From positions 124,001 through 188,000 of the forward strand of contig JADNRV010000057.1 of assembly GCA_015499995.1 (NCBI GenBank): DNA of 64,000 nucleotides, read 5' to 3'. The notes beneath the pieces are model-generated. The model saw only the letters and a program-made list of their open reading frames with translations, was not told where the DNA came from and did no database searches. This document shows, piece by piece, positions 32,700-44,118 of the stretch. The DNA is from Flammula alnicola. Its lineage: Eukaryota > Basidiomycota > Agaricomycetes > Agaricales > Strophariaceae. Each line of letters opens with the position of its first letter. The first letter of the stretch is position 1. The position numbers and the translations under genes were made by a program.

Positions 32700-34953
32700 T
32701 GTATATTTCATACCTGCATTCGGTACCATGTCATTCTAGCCAGCCCATTGTGCCTTCACATTGATATATATTGAATGAATCAGGAAGCTTTCAATCAAGA
32801 AATATGGTGGAGTGTCCTTGGCTTGTCATTCTAGGCTCTTGTCCAATCAAGCGAGCGCGCGGCGTTGCAGGGAATTTTCCCTTTAAGAAGAATGGTAAGG
32901 CGGTCTTTAACGTCTGAAAGGATACACCTCTAAAATGCGAGCAAATTCTATAAGACCGCAAGACGCTTGACAGAAAGCTTGATCAATCTTCCATACTACC
33001 GTCGTTGACATTGTCTACGCACGAAATAGTCAGGAATTTAAATCCAATACAGTTCCGAGTTCGCTAATACCAAGCCGTACATAATGCACGCCTGGTATTC
33101 TCGATTGGGTGATACACTGTGCTTCCGTTGTGGCGATGTAAGAAATATTTTTCCCGTACATAAAACATCAACGACTTAGAAAAGAATATATCAGATGAGA
33201 GTCAACCTGCAAGCTTGCTTCAGCAGAACTAACTTTAATCCAATTCTCCAGTGAATTAGACCACAATTGTCCTTGTTTGAAGACCTCCGAATGACGTATA
33301 CCCCGAACTTTCCACGTCGTTCAACTCCGGTTTCTGTCGTCTGTCTGTATTCTTATACTTTTTCTATGCCCACGTTCTAATCCGTGAGCGGGGATCCACT
33401 GCACATTATTTGCATGAGCGACGAAGAACGTGAATGCTCGAAGGAAGACCGGCATGTCAACGAGAGACGTCAGATGTCAGATAGGCTATAGGCAGGGCAA
33501 GTGCTCACTGGCACGCTAGAAGGTGAGTGAGTTCGCGTGCAAAGGAATATTTCCGAGTGTAGGGGCTCGTCGGCACTGCTCAGTGGGCAGGAATCGCGAG
33601 ATGCAAACTCCAGGGAGGAGACAAGGTGGCTACAGCGCGCGTGAAGTAGAAGGGTTATACCGAACAGATATCAGCCAAGACCAGATTCCATGAATCAGAG
33701 CCATTGGAGTCGAAGAGAGAAGAAAAAGGAAGAAAAATAAGTTTCAGGAAGACCCGACGGCATAGCTAGTGGCTTTGACAACCAAGCACCCCTTCGTCTT
33801 TCTCTCCTTCTTTTTCTTCTTCCTGATCTCGATTGCATAACACACTCACATGATATATCTCTGTTTACGAAAACTTTCTCAGCGCTGAGGCCCCGAGGCC
33901 CCGAGGTTCTCGTTATCGTTGTTTTCATGGATATCTGTGCATAATCGTGAATGGATATGTGTTTAAGCTGGTTGGACCCGATGTTGCTTTCATGCAAACA
34001 GACATCGTAGATGTGGGCTGGGTATGCTGATGTTGTGCAATTTTGGTAGACCATCTCGTCAGGACGATGTATTCATTCATCGTCAAGCAGTGCGTATTGC
34101 TACATTATTTCATGCGATGTGGTCGATTGATCATTCAGATCCGAGTTACAGAGCTACAGTGGCTACATACCCAACATCGTGCAATGTATGCTTCAACTTT
34201 TCCTGATGGCCGGCCAATGGATGGGTATGAAGTTCGGTAAACTGAAAATTTGACGGGTGAGGACCACCACTGGTAGCCAACGGTACTCATCAAAAGAGGA
34301 GGTGACGACCATCAGATATTACTGAGCTCTGTTGATGTCTGACAGTCATGCAACCTCGGGGCACGGTATTACGGCACTACAACTATCTATCATATAAAGG
34401 TCCTGTGCTGCGTAAGGCCTTAAGGTTTAATACATTCGTTGTCGGGCATGCTGGAGGTGCATCTAATCCAATGGGGCAGGATTCTCAACAGGAACTGACC
34501 TCGGACTCTTCGTCGAGCCACTGTGATCTATGCACGCATTGAAAATAACGTCGTAGGTGGTCGAGCTGCTCACAAACCCCCTTCCTTCCGGTGAATATGG
34601 TGTGAGGCTTGGAGTAGTTGTTGTCATCTCATCAACATCGCACACATCCAGTTATTTGTACATAATTGGCAGCAGTCTCGACAAACTTTGACAGTGATGA
34701 TGACTTGTACAGAAGTGGATACGCAGTCTCGCAGCATCATCATCACACTTCGTTCTCTCCTCCTGCAGGGTTGGTCCTACCATTGTTTTACCCGCACGGA
34801 CAGAGCGCATGAGTATGGTGTCTAGTCGACGAAGGGCTGTGCTGCTGCGCGGCCTGCGCCTGCACTTGAAGGTCGATAAATAATCTGCTCTCCCTGTCAC
34901 TGCTTTGCACGGATTTTCTCTATCATTCTCTGTCACCTATCTCATCAGCAGCT
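32700..34953. other. About 2.2 kb without a recognised gene, includes a repeat shared with 57.7 kb
   Basis: No supported gene. Segments near 33840-33900 and 34045-34075 resemble 57700-57760 and 57915-57945, e.g. ATATATCTCTG...ACGAAA and ACCATCTCG(T/C)C(A/G)GGACGA. This suggests a diverged dispersed repeat of at least 250 bp. Confidence 0.4.
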
Positions 34954-36335
34954 ATGTCCTCTGTCATCAGTGCAGCAGCAACTGCTAGCAGCTCCAGCAC
35001 TACACTCTCTTGTATCACCTCAACACCAGATAAGAATGGCCATGTTCCTATCACCGATTGTCGCGCGCTATATAATTACTACCCTTCGTTTGGTGCCGCT
35101 ATCCTCTTCAGCATCATATTCGGAATCTCGCTTTGTCTGCACACTGTGCAGGCATTTTCTTGGAGGAAGGTGGGCTTGATGGGTTCCACGTCGTCGAGAG
35201 GATGTGCGCTAACTCTAATTCGTGGAGTGTAGAGGTTCTGTTGGGTCATGATCATGGGCGTTGCATGGGAAATGGCGGCTTTTGTCCTTCGCGTCGTCTC
35301 GACACGACATCAAATAAGCACAGGGATATTCATACCCTCCTTCTTGTTGGTCTTCCTAGCACCGCTGTGTAAGTTCGCCGCTCTGACTCTGTGCCACTTT
35401 GAGTTGTCGGCCGTTCTACTTCTGCCGACTTTCCCCCGTAGGCAACCAGAGCACCCTCAAACCTAGTTCTTGTCCCACTCATACGCCGACGCTGATACTC
35501 CGCTTTCCCCACCAGGGTTTAACGCCTTCGACTACATGCTCCTCGGCCGCATGATATACTTTTACCTCCCATCCCGCTCCATCTTCGGAATATCTGCCAT
35601 GTCCCTCACCAAGATATTTGTCCTCGCTGATGTCACCGCCTTCCTGGTGCAAGCCGTCGGTGGGTCCATGGCGTCGAACGGACCCAGCGAAAGCCAATCG
35701 GCCATTAACCTCGGACTCCACATCTACATGGGTGGCATCGGATTGCAACAGCTGGCGATCTTGGTCTTCTCATCCCTGGCAGTGCGATTGCATCTCCACC
35801 TGGTGCAGCTTGAGCGGAACGGCGCACTGGCGGAGGCGGGCAGGGAGAGAGGGTGGAGGAGGTTGTTATATACACTCTATGCCTCTCTGACATGCATCAC
35901 CGTAAGTTCTTCCTTCCCTTTTCCCTAGTCCTTTCCTTCCCCAGATTGTCATTCGCTAATCCTAGGGATTTTCAGATCCGTATCATTTTCAGGCTCATTG
36001 AATACTCCCCCGCTGGCAACGGTAGCAGTATTCCGGGCCACGAAGCCTTCTTCTACTGCCTCGATGCCCTTCCGATGTCCGTCGCCGCGTATTTGTTCAA
36101 TTGCATCCACCCCGGCGCTATCCTCGTGGGTCCGGATGCCGAGTTCCCAAGAAAAAGCCGCAAGCAGAACAAGGAGGAGAAACGGTTGAAGAACGAGGCA
36201 AAGAAGGCGGAGAAGGAAGAGAAACGTGTGCAGAAGGAGGAAAACAGGGCGGAGAAGGAGGAAAGGAAGAAGATGAGGTCAAGTAGTGGGCTCCCGACCA
36301 CAACTAAGGACGTGAATGGACTCGAGGTAGCGTGA
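34954..36335 (+). CDS. RTA1-like seven-transmembrane protein, 365 aa
   Basis: Exons 34954-35169, 35233-35368, 35516-35901 and 35976-36335 join in phase to 365 residues. The protein resembles the fungal RTA1/RTM1 lipid-translocating exporter-like family: an N-terminal polar stretch, then about seven helices, with the family-like segments YNYYPSFGAAILFSIIF, AFDYMLLGRMIYFYLP, ADVTAFLVQAVGG and IFRLIEYSPAGNG. It should act in the plasma or another cell membrane. Members are linked to resistance to lipid-active compounds, though the substrate here is unknown. Unusually, the last 50 or so residues are a highly charged K/E-rich, coiled-coil-like cytoplasmic tail. Confidence 0.88.
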
Positions 36336-36736
36336 TACAAGGGCCCCGGCATCAGAGGCCGACGAAGGATATCGAACGACGAACGGTACCAGCTTTCTTG
36401 GCTCTATCATTGTATCTGAGTGACACTATGTATTAACTTGAGTCAATATCCTCCCCCAAGCCTTTTAAAAAGTACTCAGTAGTATATTCTACAATGGACA
36501 AGAATGAAATTCTGAGAGTGAGCGCTGAATCGAAACGTTTCGACGTGAATACGCAGAGCGTTGGGTGTCTGAGTTCTACGGGCCCCAGCATGGGCTCTCG
36601 TCCACGTTCTGTGTAAATATCCTCTTGGAGCGCTTGTCTCGATTGCCTTTGATATCTGGGCAACGTTCAATAGTGATCAGCGTATGAGAGCATCCCCGAT
36701 GAGCAAAATTACAATGCGTATGCAGAAAGGTGGTGC

Positions 36737-37720
36737 CTATAGGTCGTCCGCGTCCGCATCCTCCTCCACCTCCCGCTCATCCGCAATCGAAAACCTCATG
36801 CGCAGCCAGCAACGCGTGCCGCACAATCCAATCCGGGCTCTGCCAGCATCCACGCTGCACATGAACTCTCGCAAGTTGGGGCACCAGGCATTCAGGAATC
36901 AGGGGAATCCTGAAATGGTCCATGTCCGTGTCGTGCAGCACAAACTGTCTGAGGGGTCCATAACCCATGCCTCCTCGATATCGCCCGAGGAACACCCGAG
37001 CTCGAGTTGCAAGATCATGGTCTCGCGCACCTGGAAGAACTGCTCAAATTCTAGCATAGCCAAAATCTGCGGAGAGTACAGAGAGGTGAGTAAGCAGTGG
37101 CATGTCCCGGTCGCATTGTCGAGGGTAACCTTGAGCGAACGCAGTAACGGAAGGCTCCACCCCGGGTGGGGTGCATGTAGACATCGACGACAATGAGGAG
37201 GAAGCCGGAACACCCGACAAGCCCGAGCTAATAAACCTCGTCATAGCCGTATAACTGGCCTCCAACTCTGTCAACATATTCACCGCAGCATTCCTCCTCA
37301 TCTGCAGTATCTCAGGTACATATCGCTGCCTGCTAACAGGCACAGTCGCAGAAATGGGACTTCTCCATACACAACAGCCATAAACGTCATTGGCCTCGAG
37401 TTCAACTCATTGGTGAGGTCACGCTCGGACCGACGATTCCTGGGGTCCATAGAAGACAACGACTGAGAGGACTTAAGCAGCGTCGCCGAGCCGAACTCGG
37501 TGTCTTCAGCGTCCAGCATAGGGTAAATACACGAAATCGGATTTCCTGGGGCGAGCACTGGTGGGCAGTAAGAACACGGACACACCATGATTCGTTGAGG
37601 GCGTCATGCAGCGTAACATGACTCCGGCATTCGAGAGACGACATGGAGCCCATCGAAGAGCTTCCAGATGATGGAGGTGCGAGGACTGGAGGAGAAGAGA
37701 GGAAGGAGACGGAAGTGTAT
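36737..37720 (-). pseudogene. F-box/LRR-like gene, probably degraded
   Basis: The minus strand shows LRR-like sequence LPLLRSLKVTLDNATG and FEQFFQVRETMILQLELG (about 37170-36970). The C-terminal piece CPNLREFMCSVDAG then FSIADEREVEEDADADD ends at TAG 36737-36739. The two lie in different frames, joinable only by an uncertain intron, and the 5' half has no clear F-box. It sits next to the F-box pseudogene of the inverted duplication but is a different sequence. Confidence 0.4.
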
Positions 37721-37740
37721 GCAAGAGAGGGTCTGAAACA

Positions 37741-40126
37741 TCAAAAGATTATTTTTCGCAGCTAGCCCCGAACATCTTTTCCGGTGATAGAGAGGATATT
37801 TCTGTCACGGTGCTCTTGGCTTGAACGACTGGGAATCTATGTAGTAGAAAACTTTATAACTGAGCAAGGGTAAGGGCAATGACCACAGTAGGAATGATTT
37901 CCAGGTCACCAGGAGCTCGGCTCGACAGTCTTGTTGAGGCCGGAAATATGTGAGTCCTTATGTTCATCATTCGACGTATGGCTGACGTTCAATTGAGACT
38001 TTTAAGATTCAGATAATACTCACCATGATTGAAGAAGACGCAATAAATTATCTACGGGTCATGTGGCTATATTAGTAAAGAAGCGTCAGAGTGATAGGTA
38101 ATAGTACATTGTAAGCATTCGGCCAATCCGACTCAACCAGGTTCTTTCCTAATCATCTAAATAATGGCTGCGAGCATGGATTGGCGTCATCCATCTCAGG
38201 TAAACCGTCATAGAGTGAGAATGTACCTCTATAAGTATGGGGGGGATACGTAATGGAAATTTTCAAGCCATCCGATATGTGCATCGAAAGTTGCGGCATG
38301 ATATCTACAGTGGGTCGACGAGCGAATGTAACATTCACCGATTTCAGTTTCTTGATCCTCTTATCTTCGCCGCTCTGCTTACGCAGAATAAACTCCAGAA
38401 GAGCGTCGTCGGAAAAGTGTGCCTCGGTAAGACAGGTAAACTTCTCCAAGTTAGGGCACAGACATTCGTCGTCTGCTTTCGAATGGGCGAAGGATTGAAG
38501 GAGGGAATCAGAGACGGGAGAGTTGCTCATGTCATGAGGCATAGGAAAAGTATGGAAGGACGACCCTGGTGAGGCGAGAGAGAGAGAGAGAGAGGTGAGG
38601 GATGGGCACAGATGGAGATATTTGACCAAGTCATGCGCTGAAAATAGCCGAGGATCGGTAGAGAGCTCTTGAACCCCTCCACCTGAATTAGAGAGAAGCC
38701 GCGTTAAGAATGAAGGGCCCGCCATCGGTGATCGTGGCGTCCAATATTCAATTTTGCGAAGTTTTGGAGCGTCAAACGCGGCGAGGAACCCGGGAATTTG
38801 CTCTGTTTCAAAAAGCCACAACGATTCGAGGAGAGGGAGGGAGAAGGTGGGGAATTCCGTGCGGTTTCCGGGATTAGCGCCGTATCCGACGTACAGCCTA
38901 CAGGAAACCAAACAGAAGCACCTCTCCAACATGCGAGTAAAAGCATCTATAACTGTACCAATAGGGCTCCACTGGTAACCATTGAGAGTGTCACCATTGA
39001 GAGTGAGGTGAGTGAGTTTGGACCAATTAAGGGGAAAGTGTGAAATATCTGCATTGATGCCAGAAACGGAAATTTTGCGCAGGCTTGAAGCCTGGAATAG
39101 TCTGCAATCATTCCATTCTGCATCGGGGAACCGCTCCACTATGACTGATGGTGAGGGAGAGAGCTTCAAGAATAGGAACCTCGGATGGCGAAATTTCCCT
39201 GAAATCCGTGAGAGACGTTGCAGGGCAAGCCAATGAGATATTCTTCCATCTCGAGGACGATGGCAGAATCCATTGAAAGAATATCTTGCAGTGATCAATT
39301 GGTGGTACCATGTCCCATCCACAGATGGAAATGCTGAGCGGCAACGTTCCAGACCTGGCGATCCATCCCTTCACAGCCGCGGCGCGTATCTCTGTTAGTT
39401 GCGAGACCATGAGAGGATCGCCCATTCTTACGCCATGAATTGATGCATAGAATGCAGGACTCGATTTGGGGACGGCGATATGGAGTGCCGCCCAAAGCCC
39501 TGGCGTCGTCATGGCCAGGCTTCTCCAATGGCTCGAGACCCGAGTGAGCAGCATGGGCGCCTCATCGTTACTCATCGTTGGATTGCGATCGAGGGGCAGG
39601 CAGGATATGAAGATTTCCCGCAAGATATCAGGAGGAAGTCGACGCATAGGGGAGATAAGGCCGCGATATTTGTTGATCGAGCAATTTAGGTCGTCCTGTT
39701 CTTGACGCAGATTTCGAGCCCTTAGCTCGATACCAGCTAACTCTTCTTCGATCTTCGCTAACCGTGCTAGCGGCTCCTTCAAAATTTCCTTTATCGCGAT
39801 GATCTCAACGTCGGTGGGGACGTAATTCGTACCAAAGACGCTATCGAATCGGATCTGGCTCATCGTAGGCGTGCTAGATCCCAGAATAAGTCAAGCTGAT
39901 TACTAGAGAAGGCGTTGAGGATTTTCACTCACCTGAAGGTAAAAAAATCACGTAGACTCAACGCGCAATCTAGTCTTGAACGAGGGATAGAAATAGAGGG
40001 CACGGTATGGGAGGAGGAGGTATTGGGATGATTATGGGGTGCAGGCGAACTGGAGACGTTCGGCAACGAACGGAACCGACGGCGGACGCCTTGGCTTATG
40101 GGTTCTTGTAGGGTCACGTGCACATT
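37741..40126 (-). repeat. Inverted segmental duplication, arm 1
   Basis: This arm matches 49740-52076 in reverse orientation at high identity, including the F-box gene, about 60 bp of 5' leader and about 400 bp of 3' flank. Homology ends at TCAAAAGATTATTTTTCGC on the left. On the right it is interrupted at about 40127 and resumes for about 65 bp at 40787-40850, beyond a 630-bp insertion. Confidence 0.85.
38153..39863 (-). pseudogene. F-box protein gene, frameshifted copy
   Basis: Same gene as the intact 568-aa frame at 50004-51710. It starts at 39863 (MSQIRFDSVFGTNYVP) and runs with the F-box region PPDILREIF. At 39124-39127 a run of four G on the plus strand replaces three, a 1-bp insertion. 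The first frame stops at 39108, while the rest of the protein continues in another frame to 38153. The downstream half is otherwise open, so the lesion is recent, or a sequencing error should be excluded. Confidence 0.85.
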
Positions 40127-40150
40127 CCTCATTGCCATGTTTAAGTTAGT

Positions 40151-40780
40151 GGTGATGGGCATTGCCTGATGTGTCCGTGTGTTGCTTATGTCATCCAAAA
40201 TGATCGCAAAAGTGTCCGACGCAGCTGCCTCCCACTTCATATGATTTCTGTCCTACGTAGATGCATTTAAAGGTTTAAAAGCGATTAAATAGTACTTACA
40301 AATGTTTTAGAAAGAAATATACTTTCATATGAGCGTAATGCTTCGAATTTTTGCACATCTGGTAGCAGTTACACGACTTGTCACAGGTCGGTCACGCGTC
40401 TGCCGCGTAATTAAGTAACTACTGTGACTCCGGCGCAAAATCCTTTTCACATTCGAGAATCTCATTTTTTCCACTACTTTTGCAGAGACAATTTGAATCT
40501 TTTCCTTGAAAGATTAATTTGTCCAAAGGAATAATGAATATTTGTACAACTGAGCCAGTTACATGATCTTTCTTATGCTTAGACATATCCAATTTGATAT
40601 TCCTTTGGAGGAATTAAAGATTTACTTAAGATAACTCGATTCAAGATATAAAATCTTTTGTTAAGCCCCATTTGCAGACGTGAAAAGCATCGGACACTCA
40701 AATTTATGAGATAGCGGGTGGGAAACCTAAATACACAGCCACATCATTTCTGACCCAAACCGACAGTGCCCATCACCAAT
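40151..40780. mobile_element. Small insertion (MITE-like), 630 bp
   Basis: Inverted GGTGATGGGCA ... TGCCCATCACC ends are flanked by the direct repeat GTTAGT (40145-40150 and 40781-40786). The insertion interrupts arm 1 where arm 2 is continuous (near 49737). The right end carries three extra bases relative to the left. It is AT-rich with no coding capacity. Confidence 0.6.
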
Positions 40781-41196
40781 GTTAGTATTACGTTTTCTGA
40801 AAATCTCCCAGGTCCCCGGCTATAAAATAGCCCCTTCTCTCGTTGTTACCGGAAATTCTACACGTATCGCTGGATCTGCACCCTGCTGACAATACATTCA
40901 CATTCGGCTGTCTCGAAAGACTTACCGGCAGCAGCGGCTGGCTCTGTTTCTGGGTGATGCCATCAAACGGACCCTAAGTGCGGAAAAGTTCGAGGGGCCT
41001 ATCGTTATGATAATGGCTGTAACAACGACGACGTGTTCCGGCATTAACAAGAAATCGTATCATCTAGCGCACTCAACAGAGGCTAATCCTATCTTTCACC
41101 CCTCCAGACGAACACGGTTAAAAGAGTTCGAGCCCCCCATCTGTGTACTATTCAGCCTCCAATCTACAAAACCATCGAGTCGAGACGAAAGCGAAC

Positions 41197-41508
41197 CTAG
41201 TTCTGAGTCCACACCCCACTTCCCGAAACCGTGCTTCCAGGCGACAACGGCATATCAAGTACGCCATCAATAACAGGCCCATTCGCGAGGTTGAGCTGGA
41301 CCTTGGACGGACCAACGCGACCCTCGAACGATCGAGTCGAGTTCAAGTTTTTGAGGCTGGAGTAGCTGATAGTCGCAGTGTTGCAAGTGAACGCGGGGAC
41401 GCTGGACGCGAAACTGCCGGAGAAGTTGTACATGAGGTCGTCAATCATGAACGTGGCGGCGAAGCGGCCACCGGCGGTGGATTTGATGAAACCGTCTGCT
41501 GAAGGCAT
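41197..41508 (-). CDS. 103-aa protein of a local multicopy family (copy 2), function unknown
   Basis: An intact frame from MPSADGFIKSTAGGRFA to SGSGVWTQN, the same length as copy 1 and about 85% alike. A CATAAAAG TATA-like box lies near 41640. A 5'-UTR intron is likely: donor GTGAGTTG near 41580, acceptor ATATAG near 41527. Its 3' flank is shared with copy 3 at 54043-54250, so the unit that duplicated includes UTRs. The gene lies next to arm 1 of the F-box duplication. Confidence 0.75.
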   Translation of the reverse strand: MPSADGFIKSTAGGRFAATFMIDDLMYNFSGSFASSVPAFTCNTATISYSSLKNLNSTRSFEGRVGPSKVQLNLANGPVIDGVLDMPLSPGSTVSGSGVWTQN

Positions 41509-41649
41509 GTTGAGTTGAGTTGGTACTATATTGGCGAGGTCGTTAGTAGGTAAAAGGCGGAGAGTAAAACTGTACAACTCACAGTAAAAATAGACGAATG
41601 GGCTTTTCTGAGGAAAAATGACAAGTTGATCCCGCTTTTATGTGTTGCC

Positions 41650-44118
41650 CCCACAATGAAACGGCATATCCATGTTCGACGCAATGCCATTGCAGCTGTA
41701 TAATGATGTCTTCGACTAATTCACGAAATGTTGAGCGAACCATTTCCTCCGCAAACAACCACAGAAGGGCAGATTTTACGGGAGCGAGCACTCAACACTG
41801 AAAGTTCAGCCATTACAATTCAGGGACAATAACGCTGTACGGGAAGTAAAGCATGCACGTACGAGTAAATTCGCCAGTAGATCGGGGTACGCTGCTGTCG
41901 CTATCTCCCATGATAACGTGAATATTCCGAGTGTCGGGTACGATCAGATACACCGGCATATTTATGAGCTGTCCAGCTACTCCAGCATAAGCACTCATGC
42001 GTCCTTGAAATGCGATATGTATTAGTGACACTGACAGACGAAACGAACGACATGACTGACAAGCAACTGTGACAACCCTTTATAACTACACGAGTACGTG
42101 CGTTCTTCGACGGAAAGTTCATAGTCCTCGACATAGGCGCTCGCCTAGACACCTCGCCCTCCCGAGACCGGCAAGACATATATCAACCAAAGGGTATATA
42201 GGTCACGGGCATTGGAAGATCTACTATCCAAGTTCACTGTCAGGAAAGACGTCAAGTATGAAAATGCATCCCATTGATTTGGAATACACCGACACGCCGA
42301 CAGATATCCAAATATTTCGTTTCCTCGACACTCATAGAGCATACATGCAAAAAAAATACGGCCCACCAACGGGAAGGATAACCAAAGGCGCGAGAGAAGC
42401 GCGGAGAACTTGAACAAAAGCAAAAGGAAGGGAAAGCCAGGCCCAAAGAGACATTTGTTCGAGCTCCAGTGTTCGATACCCGACAGCACAGAGGCCCATA
42501 CACTTAGTGGACTAGGCCGCAATAGGCACCTCCATCACAGTCGATCGTAGAAAAGAAGTGGCGTGAGGGGCCATGCATGACCCCACGGTGTATGTGGGCG
42601 CGCTGTTGTTGGGAGAAGGGAGGACGAAGAACTTAATTAAAGAGGCTGGCTGGAGTGAACGATATGAAAGGAGAAAAACACGCGGGAAAATGGAAGCACA
42701 TGGAATGATAATCGGAGAGAGGTTTGTCATCGAGCATCACAGAGCACGATTCTGGCTGAGAAAGATGACAGGGAGGCAGCGAAAGATGGAAAGAACATCA
42801 ATGAACATACAAAAAAAAAACGGTCAGGAGATCCCATGAGTAGCATAACCATATCAACGAAAAAGCGGAAGATAAACGAGGCACCTAATCTGGCTTCCGT
42901 AGATCTTCATCCTAAAAGATACCATCTTCTGCATATAAAAAGACAAAGAAAAAAAAGTCAGGCAGTCTCGGCACAAACTGCGGTTGTCGTATCGCGCAGG
43001 TATTAAACCACTTCTCCATACTCTAGTATATGGGCAGGATACAGCGTGACGTGGCCAGATGCCGCAGGAAAGACGACATACGTGGAAGAGAAAATGGGGA
43101 CACGGAATCAGGGCGATCGCCCGAATGGTTGATGAATAACACACACATTAAGCCCAACTCATACAGACGTTCGGTGACAAGGCAAGTGGGCCGATATGAT
43201 AGCGATGTCCTCTGTTATGGCGTGATACATGGAGCCGCCTTTGTTTCAAATGCAAACAGAAAACTGAAGTCGTCAAGAGCAGAAATCATCCGCGACTGAC
43301 TCGTGACTCATCAGTAACGCGAGAAAGAACAAGGGCGGCTTGGGCTCAACACGGCTCAAGACTCGTAGTGGGTAGGAAGCAAAGAACCGAGATCCGTGTG
43401 CAGGTCTGGGGGTGGAGCAGACGAAAAAAAGATGCGATGAGGAAGACGAACCGCGATGAGAACAACACCAGAAGAGGTGATTCACAGGGTCGAGAGGTTG
43501 GTGCGGGCATTTGATGCAGAGGTTTGGTGAGAGAAAGAGGAAAGAAGAAAGAACGTCCGTGCGTGCCTTTAAACACAATCTTACGTCATCCCATCCCACG
43601 CCCAATCTCATCGCCCATTGGGTGGAATACAAGGACGACGTTGCTTGGGTGCATCAGAAAACGGCGCGGGATCCGGGTCATATTCTTTTCCCCCGCCTCT
43701 CTTGTTTTATTTCCTGTACGCTTTCCACTTCGGTGCCGTGAATCTCGCCAACGACCGTTAATTCTTGCTTGGAGCTCCGGGGTGTCTGCATCTCGGTACA
43801 TGTCAAATTCGAAGGCAATCGTGCTTCCACTGGTGGCCCTCCTAATCCCTGAGTTATGTTGGGCGCTGCGTCTTCGGTCATTTGCATTTGGGGAGCCTGA
43901 GGTGTGGTCGATCATGGTAGTGCAAAACGTGGGGAAGGGCAATGACAAGCCAGAGCGCTTATTTACCTACGATAGTGCAAATGCTTGACACTGGGCTTAT
44001 ACGTGCACCATGTCCCTTCGACGAACCACACAAATTGATCACCTTTTTTCCTTTATCATTGACTACTATACATGCTATAATTCTTTTCTCCGGTCCGAAA
44101 TCCATCAATTAATCGTGG
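41650..44118. other. About 2.5 kb without a recognised gene
   Basis: Short frames on both strands and purine-rich tracts (42640-42960, 43300-43560) that look like degenerate repeats. A plus frame at 42258-42413 has mixed composition but no joinable exons. Confidence 0.35.

Noticed and set aside
36053..36352. Minus-strand frame rich in S, F and P opposite the RTA1-like tail
   Set aside because: Antisense of the K/E-rich repeat; composition explains it.
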